The notes beneath the pieces are model-generated. The model was not told where the DNA came from, made no database searches, and saw only the letters and a list, made by a program, of their open reading frames with translations. From Candidatus Dechloromonas phosphorivorans (GTDB taxonomy: Bacteria; Pseudomonadota; Gammaproteobacteria; Burkholderiales; Rhodocyclaceae), in the NCBI GenBank assembly GCA_016721185.1, contig JADKIP010000014.1, positions 806,001 through 870,000 of the forward strand: DNA of 64,000 nt, in the 5' to 3' direction. Below are positions 49,853-59,087 of this stretch, one piece after another (the stretch's first letter is position 1; every line of letters begins with the position of its first letter). Made by a program: the position numbers and the translations under genes.

Positions 49853-52564
49853 TTGATCTCCGGCTGGCTGGTTGCTGCGTTATCGACGTTTTATCTTGCT
49901 GTGCTGTTTGCTGTGGCGCGTTTTGGCGATGCGCGGGCAGATGCCGGCAAGTCGATTATTTCCGCTAATGTTTATGCGCTCTCGCTGGCGGTCTACTGTA
50001 CTTCGTGGACTTTTTTCGGGAGCGTCGGGCGGGCAACGTCGGGCGGACTTTCCTTCCTGACCATTTATATCGGCCCAACCCTGATGCTGATGTGCGTCGG
50101 TGTCATCCTCAAGATGATCCGCATCAGCAAGGTGTATCGGATTACCTCGATTGCCGATTTCATCGCTTCACGTTATGGCAAGAGCCAGTTGCTGGCCGGT
50201 CTTGTGACCGTGATCGCCGTGATCGGCGTTGTTCCTTATATTGCGCTGCAATTAAAAGCTGTTGCCGCCAGCCTGAACGTCCTGTTTCAGCAGTCTGACC
50301 ATGCACTGCTGCCCTGGTGGCTCGATTCCACCCTGCTGATTGCCGCAGTCCTGGCCTTGTTCACGATTTTGTTCGGCACGCGTCACCTTGATGCGACGGA
50401 ACGCCACGAGGGGATGGTGGCGGCTGTTGCATTTGAATCCGTGGTCAAGCTGGTGGCTTTCATCGCGGTTGGCCTGTTTGTGACCTACGGCATGTTTGGC
50501 GGACTTTCAGATATTTTCCAGCGCGCTACCGAAAGCCCCGAATTGGCCCGCCTGCTCCAGCTTGATTCGAGCCGGGCGGGGACATGGACGGCGATGATCC
50601 TGCTTTCAGGTTTGGCCATCATTTTCTTGCCTCGGCAATTCCAGATCATCGTGGTTGAAAACGTCGATGAATCCCATTTGAAGCGGGCTGTCTGGCTCTT
50701 CCCGCTTTATCTCTTGCTGATCAATGTCTTCGTGCTACCGCTCGCCCTGGGTGGCTTGCTTCACTTTAACGGTCAGGGTTTCAACCCGGACACTTTTGTG
50801 TTGACCTTGCCGCTGGCACGCGGCGCTGAATCCCTAGCGCTACTCGCGTTTATTGGCGGTTTGTCGGCAGCAACCGGCATGGTTATCGTTGAGACCATCG
50901 CGTTGTCGACGATGGTTTGCAATGATCTGGTCATGCCGTTCTTGCTGCGGTCAACCTGGTTAAAGACCGAAAAGCAGCAGGATCTTTCCGGTCTGCTGAT
51001 CGGGATTCGCCGCGTTGCGATCGTCCTCATTCTGCTCCTCGGCTACATCTACTTTCGGGCTGCCGGTGAAGCCTATGCGCTGGTCGGTATCGGTCTGATT
51101 TCCTTCGCCGCCGTCGCTCAATTTGCGCCGGCCATGTTTGGTGGCATGTACTGGAAACAGGGTACGCGGGCTGGGGCTGTCAGTGGTTTGCTAGCCGGTT
51201 TCGGCATCTGGCTATATACCTTGCTGCTGCCATCCTTTGCCAAGTCGGGCTGGATCGGTAGTGGTTTTGTCGAACAGGGATTGTTCGGTATCGGCTTACT
51301 CAAGGCGCAGGCGCTATTCGGTTTGAGCGGGTTGGATGAGATTTCTCATTGCCTGTGGTGGAGCCTGTTTGCCAATATTGGCTGCTACGTTGCAGTGTCG
51401 CTGAATTCAAAACCAGACGCCGTTGAAGCCAGTCAAGCGGAACGCTTTGTCGATATTTTCCGCCACGCCGGGCGTGATGCCGATGCCCGTTTGTGGCGCG
51501 GCAATGCCTCGGTTGAAGCCTTGGTCGGATTGCTTGAACGTTTTCTCGGGCCACTTCGTGCCCGTCAGCAGTTGGCAATTTATGCCCAGGGGCGGGGTGC
51601 GGTTGATTGGCATAGTTTGCCAGCGGATGCCGATTTCGTGCATTTTGCCGAGTCCGAATTGGCCGGAGCGATTGGCTCGGCGAGTGCGCGTGTGATGGTG
51701 GCATCGGTCGCACAAGAAGAGGATCTAGGGCTGGACGAAGTGCTCGATATTCTCGATGAAGCGACGCAGGTACGCGCTTACAGCAAGGAACTGGAGGTCA
51801 AGCAACAGGCGCTGGAGGTAGCGACCGCCGAGTTGCGTGGGGCCAACGAACGCCTGCGTGAACTAGACAGCATGAAAGATGATTTCATTTCGACCGTCAC
51901 GCACGAGTTGCGTACCCCGCTGACTTCGATCCGGGCGCTTTCCGAAATGTTGCACGAAGATCCGGAGATGGATCTGTCTGATCGAAAACGCTTTCTTGGC
52001 ATCATCGTCAATGAAGCGGAGCGCCTGACCCGTTTGATCAATCAGATCCTCGATATGGCCAAACTGGAATCGGGGCGTGCCGAATGGACCACCAGTGAAG
52101 TGGATGTTGGCAATTTGGTGCGTGAGGCGATCGATTCGCTCGGTCAACTTTTCCGTGAAAAAGGTGTTGCGCTGGAGAGCGAAATACCCGCCACCGGGCC
52201 GATTGTGCTGGCCGACCGTGATCGACTGACCCAGGTGATGATCAACCTGCTATCAAATGCTGTGAAGTTTGTGCCGGGTGGTAGTGGCAGGGTGCATGTC
52301 AGGGTCGGCAGCGATCAAAAAAGCGTGCGTGTCGTGGTTTCCGATAACGGCCCGGGCTTGACGGCGGAGGAATGCAATGTCATTTTTGAAAAATTCCGTC
52401 AGGGTGGAAACACGATGACCGACAAGCCCCAGGGCACCGGTCTCGGTTTGCCGATCAGCCGGCAGATTGTTGAATTCTTTGGTGGTAATCTTTGGGTTGA
52501 AAGCCAACCCGGTGCGGGTGCAGCTTTCATTTTCACGGTGCCCTTGCCGGCACCGGAAGCATAA
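49853..52564 (+). CDS. hybrid sodium:solute symporter-histidine kinase (CrbS/MxtR/CbrA-like)
   Basis: 903 residues. The first about 520 form an SSS-family transporter with 12-13 membrane segments (starts GWLVAALSTFYLAVLFAVAR; KVYRITSIADFIASRYGKS is the SSS motif). A linker with a coiled coil leads to a histidine kinase core: H box with His684 in TVTHELRTPLTSIRALSEML, N box LLSNAVKF, G boxes DNGPGL and GTGLGLPIS. No receiver domain is attached; the next gene supplies one. Such sensors control acs through CrbR/ErdR in Vibrio and Pseudomonas, and here the gene lies behind acs. The signal, probably acetate or a related solute, is inferred. Confidence 0.9.
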   Translation: MISGWLVAALSTFYLAVLFAVARFGDARADAGKSIISANVYALSLAVYCTSWTFFGSVGRATSGGLSFLTIYIGPTLMLMCVGVILKMIRISKVYRITSIADFIASRYGKSQLLAGLVTVIAVIGVVPYIALQLKAVAASLNVLFQQSDHALLPWWLDSTLLIAAVLALFTILFGTRHLDATERHEGMVAAVAFESVVKLVAFIAVGLFVTYGMFGGLSDIFQRATESPELARLLQLDSSRAGTWTAMILLSGLAIIFLPRQFQIIVVENVDESHLKRAVWLFPLYLLLINVFVLPLALGGLLHFNGQGFNPDTFVLTLPLARGAESLALLAFIGGLSAATGMVIVETIALSTMVCNDLVMPFLLRSTWLKTEKQQDLSGLLIGIRRVAIVLILLLGYIYFRAAGEAYALVGIGLISFAAVAQFAPAMFGGMYWKQGTRAGAVSGLLAGFGIWLYTLLLPSFAKSGWIGSGFVEQGLFGIGLLKAQALFGLSGLDEISHCLWWSLFANIGCYVAVSLNSKPDAVEASQAERFVDIFRHAGRDADARLWRGNASVEALVGLLERFLGPLRARQQLAIYAQGRGAVDWHSLPADADFVHFAESELAGAIGSASARVMVASVAQEEDLGLDEVLDILDEATQVRAYSKELEVKQQALEVATAELRGANERLRELDSMKDDFISTVTHELRTPLTSIRALSEMLHEDPEMDLSDRKRFLGIIVNEAERLTRLINQILDMAKLESGRAEWTTSEVDVGNLVREAIDSLGQLFREKGVALESEIPATGPIVLADRDRLTQVMINLLSNAVKFVPGGSGRVHVRVGSDQKSVRVVVSDNGPGLTAEECNVIFEKFRQGGNTMTDKPQGTGLGLPISRQIVEFFGGNLWVESQPGAGAAFIFTVPLPAPEA

Positions 52565-52581
52565 CGAGGGAGACAAAAAAC

Positions 52582-52953
52582 ATGACCAAGAAAATTCTTA
52601 TTGTCGATGACGAACCCAACATCGTCATCTCGCTTGAGTTCCTGATGAAGAAGGAAGGTTTCGAGATTGCGGTCGCCTCCGATGGCGAGGAAGCGCTCGC
52701 CAAAGTCGCCAGTTTCAATCCCGACCTGATCCTGCTGGATGTGATGATGCCGAAAAAGTCAGGGTTTGAAGTCTGCGAAGCCTTGCGCGCCGATCCGGCG
52801 CGAGCCGGGTTGCTGATCGTCATGCTGACCGCCAAGGGGCGCGATACTGAAGTTGCCAAAGGCTTGGCTATCGGCGCCGACGCCTACGTCACCAAGCCAT
52901 TCTCGACCAAGGATCTGGCGGTCAAGGTGAAATCGATGCTCGGCGTAAACTGA
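52582..52953 (+). CDS. stand-alone response-regulator receiver domain
   Basis: 123 residues, one receiver domain only. Acidic pair Asp9-Asp10, phosphoacceptor Asp53 (ILLDVMMPKKSG), Thr83 and Lys105 are all present. There is no DNA-binding or enzymatic output domain, so it must act by protein contact or as a phosphate relay, unlike CrbR/ErdR that carry a LuxR helix-turn-helix. SD GAGGGAGA is about 9 nt before the ATG. It lies 17 nt after the kinase gene. Confidence 0.95.
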   Translation: MTKKILIVDDEPNIVISLEFLMKKEGFEIAVASDGEEALAKVASFNPDLILLDVMMPKKSGFEVCEALRADPARAGLLIVMLTAKGRDTEVAKGLAIGADAYVTKPFSTKDLAVKVKSMLGVN

Positions 52954-53081
52954 TTTTCATTCGTTAGAACCCGTTGCCCGAGAGTGCATCCGGAACCTGG
53001 TATTGTCAGGGGACGTCCCTCGGGTGAATGCTACGGTCAACGGCATAAAATGGCTAAAAACAAGCCGCAAAACTCATCTGG

Positions 53082-55250
53082 ATGGATGCCATGAAGGCTA
53101 AACAACGTTTTATCGTTGCCGTGATCATTCTCGGTCTGTTGATGACCGGGCCATTCGTTGTCACTTCGCTGCTGGTCTGGCTGGACATGCGCGAAGCAGA
53201 GCGCAATATGCTGACCCAGTTGTTACTGTCGCGCCTGCCGGTCGGCAGCATGATGACGATATTCGGTTTCGCCATCGGCGTGATGGTTCTGCACAAGCTA
53301 TTCAAACAGTATGTTGAAGGCTTGTTGCGGATGGCCGAAACCTTGCGCCTGATGCTGGGTGCCAACCGAAATTTCCGCGTCACGCTGGATGGTCCGCCGG
53401 AGGTCCAGCAACTGGCCAGTGCGGCCAATGACCTGGCTCAGCAGCGTGATGTGCTGATGGATGATGTCGATGCCCAGATTTCCCGCGCCAAGGCCTCGGT
53501 CGAGGAAGAGAAGAACCGCCTCGCTGCGCTGATGTCCGAACTTGCCCAGGCGGTCGTTGTTTGTAATCTTGATGGTCGTATCCTGCTTTACAACAACCGC
53601 GCCCGTCTGCAATTCAAGGCGTTGGCTCAAGGGCCAACCTCGGTTTCTGGCGGCGCCTTGATCGGCCTCGGGCGTTCGATCTTTTCAATCCTCGAAAAAA
53701 ACCAGGTTGAACACGCGCAGGAGGTCATTCGCCAGCGCTTGACTGCCGGCAAAACGGCTATTTCCAACTTCATCACGACAACCCGTGGCGGCCAGTTGTT
53801 GCGGGCCCAGATGGTTCCCGTCCTTGCGCCCGGCGCGGAGGGCGACGCCGCGATGTCGGGTTACGTGCTGACTGTTGAAAACATTACCCGTAGTATCGAG
53901 CAGGAAGCCCGCCGCGATCAGGTCCTGCACTCCCTGACCGAAGGCAGCCGCTCAGCGCTCGGCAATATTCGTGCGGCTGTCGCCAATCTGATCGACTACC
54001 CCGATATGGAGCCGGAGCTACGCGAGCGCTTCGTGAGTGTCGTGGATGATGAAGCCGCCAAGATGAGCCAGCGTCTCGACCAGACCATGATCGAGTTCTC
54101 CGATTCGATGAAAACCCGCTGGCCGCTGGAGGATATTCTCGGTATCGACATCATTGCGGCAGCCCAGCGCCGGATCGATGAAAAGCTGCAGCTCCCGACT
54201 AAGACTGAAGCGCTCGATGATGCGCTCTGGATCAAGGCCGATAGTTTCTCGCTGGTGTTTGCGCTGGTGTTTCTGGCGGCCAAACTGCAGGATCATTACG
54301 CGCCGCGCGAGTTACGTTTCCGACTGACTTCCGAAGGCAAGCTGGCTTATCTTGACCTGATCTGGGCCGGCCCGACGATGTCCTCCGAGACTTTCTACAC
54401 CTGGGAAATGGAGTCGATGCAGATCGGCAGCGAAACCTCGCCGCTGACACTCCGGGATATGATCGACCGGCACGGTGGTGAGATCTGGTATCAGCGTGAA
54501 AAAGCGGCGCATCGGGCTTACTTCCGCTTTGTGTTGCCGGTTGCAACGCCTGAAATTGAACCGGAAGCCGAGGATCGCAAACGCGGCTCGGGACGACCCG
54601 AATATTACGATTTTGATCTCTTCAATTTTGAAGACAAATCCATTGACCTTGATCGCAAGCTCAGCGAACTGACCTACACGGTTTTCGATACTGAAACGAC
54701 CGGCCTGGAGCCGTCGAATGGCGATGAAATCATCCAGATCGGCGCCGCCCGCATCGTCAACAACCGCCTGCTGCGGCAAGAGACTTTCGATCAGATCATC
54801 GATCCGGAATGCCCACTGAAGCCCGAATCCATCCCTATTCACGGCATTACTGAAGACATGGTGCGCGGCAAGCCGACGATTGATGTCGTGCTGCCTTCCT
54901 TCTACGAATTTTGTGAAGACACAGTCCTGATTGCCCACAACGCCGCTTTCGATATGCGTTTCCTGCAACTCAAAGAAGAGCGCACCGGCATCAAGTTCAA
55001 CCAGCCGGTACTCGATACGCTGCTGCTCTCCGCGGTGGCGCATCCGAATCAGGAATCGCACAAGCTGGACGTCATTCTGGAGCGCCTTGGCATCCATATC
55101 GACAGTCGCCACAATGCGTTGGAAGATTCTTTGGCAACCGGGGAGGTTTTCCTAAAACTGATCCCGCTGCTTGAGGAAAAGGGCATCACCACCATTCGTC
55201 AGGCACTTGAGGCATCGGCCAAAACCTATTACGCCCGGATAAAGTACTAA
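53082..55250 (+). CDS. membrane sensor (PAS, kinase-like) fused to a DEDDh 3'-5' exonuclease
   Basis: 722 residues. Two membrane helices (about 10-32 and 50-72) are followed by a HAMP-like and coiled-coil segment, a PAS domain (about 155-260; AVVVCNLDGRILLYNNRARL) and a kinase-like region without a recognisable H-box histidine and with a degenerate ATP site. From residue 532 a complete DnaQ-type exonuclease follows: Asp536 and Glu538 (FDTETTG), Asp624 (HNAAFD), His677 and Asp682 (RHNALED). A polymerase-epsilon-like nuclease on a membrane receptor is unusual. Its stop is adjacent to the next gene. Substrate (DNA, RNA or signalling nucleotide) is unknown. Confidence 0.88.
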   Translation: MDAMKAKQRFIVAVIILGLLMTGPFVVTSLLVWLDMREAERNMLTQLLLSRLPVGSMMTIFGFAIGVMVLHKLFKQYVEGLLRMAETLRLMLGANRNFRVTLDGPPEVQQLASAANDLAQQRDVLMDDVDAQISRAKASVEEEKNRLAALMSELAQAVVVCNLDGRILLYNNRARLQFKALAQGPTSVSGGALIGLGRSIFSILEKNQVEHAQEVIRQRLTAGKTAISNFITTTRGGQLLRAQMVPVLAPGAEGDAAMSGYVLTVENITRSIEQEARRDQVLHSLTEGSRSALGNIRAAVANLIDYPDMEPELRERFVSVVDDEAAKMSQRLDQTMIEFSDSMKTRWPLEDILGIDIIAAAQRRIDEKLQLPTKTEALDDALWIKADSFSLVFALVFLAAKLQDHYAPRELRFRLTSEGKLAYLDLIWAGPTMSSETFYTWEMESMQIGSETSPLTLRDMIDRHGGEIWYQREKAAHRAYFRFVLPVATPEIEPEAEDRKRGSGRPEYYDFDLFNFEDKSIDLDRKLSELTYTVFDTETTGLEPSNGDEIIQIGAARIVNNRLLRQETFDQIIDPECPLKPESIPIHGITEDMVRGKPTIDVVLPSFYEFCEDTVLIAHNAAFDMRFLQLKEERTGIKFNQPVLDTLLLSAVAHPNQESHKLDVILERLGIHIDSRHNALEDSLATGEVFLKLIPLLEEKGITTIRQALEASAKTYYARIKY

Positions 55251-56312
55251 ATGCCCGATGCGATCAATCGTGCCTTGCCTTGCCGGGAGCAGGCGGAGTT
55301 AATCTCGGCGCTCAAAGTGCTGAAGAGTCTGCAAGCGGCGCCCGATTTGGCAAAGCGCATCCGCAGCTTTCTGATTCAGCTGGCCGCTAGCGGGCTGAGC
55401 GGGGAGGTGATGACGCGGCTGATTTCAGCTTTCAACGACCAGCTAAGCGCCCGCCTTGTCGAACTTGTTGCCGCCGGGCATCGTTTGCCGCCGGTGGCCT
55501 GGTGCTGGCTGGGGCTGGGTTCGGAAGGACGGCAAGAGCAAACCTTTGTCTCTGATCAGGATAACGGGCTGATTTTTAATGCCAGCGATGCCCGCGAGGC
55601 CGAAGCCTTACGGGTGATTTTTCTGCCCTTTGCCCAAGAGGTGAATCAGCGCCTGGCCGATTGCGGTTTCAAATTGTGCAGCGGCCAGATCATGGCGGGT
55701 AATCCGGCCTGGTGTTTGTCGTACGACGAGTGGCGTCAGCAGTTTATTGATTGGGTGCGCCGCCCGGAACCGACGGCTTTACTCAATGCCAGTATTTTTT
55801 TCGACTTGCAGCCCTTGTTTGGCCAACTCGAACTCGGGGAAAAGCTCCGTACCTTATTACTGAGCATGACGACCGATACGCCATCCTTCCTGCACTTGAT
55901 GGCCGCCAATGCCCTGCAGGCCGACGTGCCGCTGAATTTTCGTGGCGAAGTGGTTGCCGAGAAGGGTGAATTGCTCGATCTGAAAAAATACGGCAGCCGA
56001 ATTTTCGTCGATGCAGCACGGATTTTTGCACTGGCGACTGGAGGACGATCAGTTCACACCGGAGATCGCCTAAACGAGGCCGCACACGCGGTGGGCTTTG
56101 CGGCGGATGAAATGGCTGCGGTCAACGCGGGTTTTTCGCATATTTTGCGCCTGCGTCTGGATCAGCAGTTAGCCGATATAGCCGCGGATACGGGTGACAG
56201 ATATAGTCTTGATCTTTCCCATTTGCATAGCATTGACAAGGCAATCTTGCGTGAGTCACTGAAACAGGCACGCCGACTCCAATTGCGGCTCAAATTAAAT
56301 TACGCACTTTAA
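55251..56312 (+). CDS. DUF294 putative nucleotidyltransferase
   Basis: 353 residues, starting directly after the sensor-exonuclease stop. The GlnD-like transferase motif GSEGRQEQTFVSDQDNGLIF (about 86-105) has the catalytic aspartates of the fold, and ISFDLQPLFGQLELGEKLR-type sequence (here FFDLQPLFGQLELGEKLRTL) and KKYGSRIFVDAARIFALATG in the C-terminal half are DUF294-specific. It lacks the cNMP and CBS domains of its neighbour, to which its whole length is clearly paralogous. The nucleotide it transfers and its target are unknown. Confidence 0.88.
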   Translation: MPDAINRALPCREQAELISALKVLKSLQAAPDLAKRIRSFLIQLAASGLSGEVMTRLISAFNDQLSARLVELVAAGHRLPPVAWCWLGLGSEGRQEQTFVSDQDNGLIFNASDAREAEALRVIFLPFAQEVNQRLADCGFKLCSGQIMAGNPAWCLSYDEWRQQFIDWVRRPEPTALLNASIFFDLQPLFGQLELGEKLRTLLLSMTTDTPSFLHLMAANALQADVPLNFRGEVVAEKGELLDLKKYGSRIFVDAARIFALATGGRSVHTGDRLNEAAHAVGFAADEMAAVNAGFSHILRLRLDQQLADIAADTGDRYSLDLSHLHSIDKAILRESLKQARRLQLRLKLNYAL

Positions 56313-56324
56313 AAAGAGGTTGTT

Positions 56325-58304
56325 GTGAATAAACCAGAACAAGCGTCAGAAAAAGAAAATACTTTGCCCATGAGTGAGCTGGAAATGTCACTGCGTCAGG
56401 ATGGCCGCCAGCGTGTCGCTGGCAACACGCTCGCTTTCCTGAAAAATCACGCCCCCTTTAACAAGATGAAGGCGGATGCCCTGCAAAGTTTTGCCGAGAA
56501 GGCGCAGATCACTTTCTATCCGGCCGGCAGCCTGATTGTCGGCCCTGATTCGGGCAACGTTCGTTACTTCTACCTGATTGAATCCGGCAAGGTGCAGGCG
56601 CGCCAGGCCGGCGAAGTTACCGTCACCGAATACTCCATCCTCAGCCTCGGCGCCGGGGAATGCTTCCCGATTGGCGCTGTCACAGCCGGCCGGCCATCGA
56701 CCAACACCTACACCGCCGTTGATGACGTCTTCTGCTACCAGTTGCCCGCCGAGGACTTCATGGCGCTGTTGGTTAGCAGTCCCGAATTCAATCTTTTTTG
56801 TACCCAATACATCGCCAGTTTGCTCAATCAGTCGCGCCAGCAATTGCAATTGCAATTTGCCCAGCGCGCCAGCGAGCAACAGACGCTCAACTCGCCGCTG
56901 GCCGGTATTGGCTCGCGCACGCCGATTACCGTGTCGCCGGAAACGACGGTTCGGGCAGCGCTTGAAACCATGTCGAAAGCCGGCATCGGCTCTCTCGTGA
57001 TTGCTGGTGAAGACCGCAAGCCGGTTGGTGTATTCACGCGTAGCGATCTGCTCGACCGCGTCGTGCTAGCTGATCTGCCACTGACTGCGCCGATCAGCCA
57101 GGCCATGTCGACCACGCCGCTCAAGCTTGAAGAACACGCGACCGCCTACGACGCGATGCTTGCCATGGCCTCAAACGGCATCCGTCACGTTCTGGTCACC
57201 GACGCTGAAGGTAAGCTGACCGGTGTGGTTTCCGAACGCGATCTCTTTGCCCTGCAACGTGTGGGCCTGCGCCAGGTACGCCAGACCATCGACTCGGCCC
57301 AAAATATTGAAACGCTGCAACAAGCCAACACCGACATCCGCCAACTGGCCTTCAACATGCTGGCCCAGGGCGTTGGTGCCGAGCAACTGACCCAGTTCAT
57401 TTCGGCGCTTAACGATGCGCTGACCCGGCGTGTTCTTCAGCTCAATCTGGAGAACCACAACTTCGACGGTATCGAATGGTGCTGGCTGGCCTTTGGTTCG
57501 GAAGGCCGTGATGAACAGACGTTTGTGACCGATCAGGATAATGGCATTGTCTTCGCCTGTGATGACACTGCTGCGGTCGACAGCCTGCGCCAGCGTTTTT
57601 TGACCTTCGCTCTCGACGTCAACAAGGATCTGGATCGCTGCGGGTTCACGCTGTGCAAAGGCAACATCATGGCCAGCAACCCGCAATGGTGCCTGACCCT
57701 GGACGAATGGAAGGAGCAGTTCAGCACCTGGATTCGCGTTCCGCAACCGGAGGCGCTGCTCAACGCCACGATCTTCTTCGATTTTCGCCCGCTGTTCGGC
57801 AAAGTCGAACTGGCCGAATCCATGCGGCGGCATCTGCTGATACAAACACAATCCAGCCCGATGTTCCTCAAGGCGATGGCGCATAACGCACTGGATGTCG
57901 AACCACCGCTCGGCAAGATTCGCGATTTCCTCACCGATCTCGAACCCGGTCATCCCGGCAAAATCGACCTCAAAAAATACGGCTCACGGATTTTTGTCGA
58001 TGTGGCGCGGATCTACGCACTCTCCACCGGGGTGCATAACAGCAATACCGTCCAGCGTTTGCGACTTGCCTCACAACGCCTATCGATTCGCACCGACGAG
58101 ATCAACGCCGTCCTTGAAGGTCTCAACTTCATTCAGTTTCTCCGTTTGCGGCATCAGTGTCTTGATGTCGAGCCAGGCGCCCAGGGCGACAACCTGATCA
58201 ATCCCGATGACCTCAACGAACTGGATCGGCGCATCCTCAAAGAATCTTTCCGCCAGGCCCGCAAGATTCAGACGCGCCTCAAACTCGACTACCAGGTGAA
58301 CTAG
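56325..58304 (+). CDS. cNMP-binding/CBS/DUF294 signalling protein
   Basis: 659 residues with three parts: a cyclic-nucleotide-binding-like domain (about 45-160; ITFYPAGSLIVGPDSGNVRY), two CBS motifs (about 200-320; TVSPETTVRAALETMSKAGI and GIRHVLVTDAEGKLTGVVSE) and a C-terminal DUF294 nucleotidyltransferase with GSEGRDEQTFVTDQDNGIVF. The CBS pair likely senses adenosine nucleotides and the first domain a cyclic nucleotide, so the transferase is probably tuned by energy state. Second paralogue after the preceding gene. Proteins of this type sit near acetate permease and acs genes in many proteobacteria. Confidence 0.9.
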   Translation: MNKPEQASEKENTLPMSELEMSLRQDGRQRVAGNTLAFLKNHAPFNKMKADALQSFAEKAQITFYPAGSLIVGPDSGNVRYFYLIESGKVQARQAGEVTVTEYSILSLGAGECFPIGAVTAGRPSTNTYTAVDDVFCYQLPAEDFMALLVSSPEFNLFCTQYIASLLNQSRQQLQLQFAQRASEQQTLNSPLAGIGSRTPITVSPETTVRAALETMSKAGIGSLVIAGEDRKPVGVFTRSDLLDRVVLADLPLTAPISQAMSTTPLKLEEHATAYDAMLAMASNGIRHVLVTDAEGKLTGVVSERDLFALQRVGLRQVRQTIDSAQNIETLQQANTDIRQLAFNMLAQGVGAEQLTQFISALNDALTRRVLQLNLENHNFDGIEWCWLAFGSEGRDEQTFVTDQDNGIVFACDDTAAVDSLRQRFLTFALDVNKDLDRCGFTLCKGNIMASNPQWCLTLDEWKEQFSTWIRVPQPEALLNATIFFDFRPLFGKVELAESMRRHLLIQTQSSPMFLKAMAHNALDVEPPLGKIRDFLTDLEPGHPGKIDLKKYGSRIFVDVARIYALSTGVHNSNTVQRLRLASQRLSIRTDEINAVLEGLNFIQFLRLRHQCLDVEPGAQGDNLINPDDLNELDRRILKESFRQARKIQTRLKLDYQVN

Positions 58305-58306
58305 AA

Positions 58307-58999
58307 ATGCTCGGCCTCAAGAAATTTCTATTCAAAGGCAGTTCGGCCGCAAACCTGACGGACGAGCTACGCGCCGCACTTGAAACATGGCGCGAAAGCC
58401 CGGCGCCGGCCATGGACGATGTTCATTTCCATACCCGCTATGTCGTGCTCGACATAGCCTGCAGCGGCGTAAATCCAGCAACTGACAAGTTGCTCAGCAT
58501 CGCCGCCAGCACGGTGCGGCAAGCGACAATTTTGCCGGAAGATGCATTTTTTCTTGATTTGGCGGCTCAGGGCGGCGACATCGCCACGACTCTGGAATCT
58601 GCGGCTGGCACCACGGTCGACCAGCAATTAATGGCTTTTTTGCAGTTCACCGCAAAAGCCCCGATCATCACCTACCACGTGCCTTATGTCGGCGGCTTCC
58701 TGCAACGAACTTTCAAGGAACGCCTCGGTATCGATTTTCAGCCACAATGGATTGATCTTGCCTTGTTGCTGCCCGCCCTGTTCGATGAAAAATCGGACGT
58801 CGTGAAGCCGCTGGATTTCTGGATTGACTCCTTTGGCCTCTACGCCGGCAATGGAAGACGCAGCGCCATGGAAAACACACTGATGCTCGCTCGACTCTTC
58901 CAGATGCTGCTGGTCCGCGCAACGGGCAAGGAAATCGATACCGCCGCTCAGTTGGTGGATGAGTCCAAAGCCAGCAATTTACTTCGTCGAAACCATTAA
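58307..58999 (+). CDS. degenerate DnaQ-like exonuclease-fold protein
   Basis: 230 residues, 2 nt after the CBS-DUF294 gene. It follows the DnaQ fold in order but catalytic residues are mostly lost: DxE has become Asp49-Ile-Ala51 (YVVLDIACSG), the second Asp motif is HVPYVGGFL with no Asp, and the final HxAxxD is RRSAMENTLM. Probably a pseudo-enzyme, perhaps a regulator or binder of the active exonuclease encoded two genes earlier. Last gene of the run; a hairpin follows at 59017. The alternative is an exonuclease of unusual chemistry. Confidence 0.8.
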   Translation: MLGLKKFLFKGSSAANLTDELRAALETWRESPAPAMDDVHFHTRYVVLDIACSGVNPATDKLLSIAASTVRQATILPEDAFFLDLAAQGGDIATTLESAAGTTVDQQLMAFLQFTAKAPIITYHVPYVGGFLQRTFKERLGIDFQPQWIDLALLLPALFDEKSDVVKPLDFWIDSFGLYAGNGRRSAMENTLMLARLFQMLLVRATGKEIDTAAQLVDESKASNLLRRNH

Positions 59000-59016
59000 A
59001 CTGCAGGGCTTGACGC

Positions 59017-59050
59017 ATTCACCGTTTCCGCAAAAGCGGGGACGGTGAAT
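59017..59050. repeat. 34-nt near-perfect inverted repeat
   Basis: ATTCACCGT pairs with ACGGTGAAT, and CCGC with GCGG around AAAA, separated by 2-nt TT and GG bulges. It lies 18 nt after the exonuclease-fold gene. There is no U run on the plus strand, so it may be a weak terminator, an RNA stabiliser or an operator. Confidence 0.6.
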
Positions 59051-59087
59051 TCATCCGCTCCTTTCTTAACGGTAGCTCTCGGTAAAA

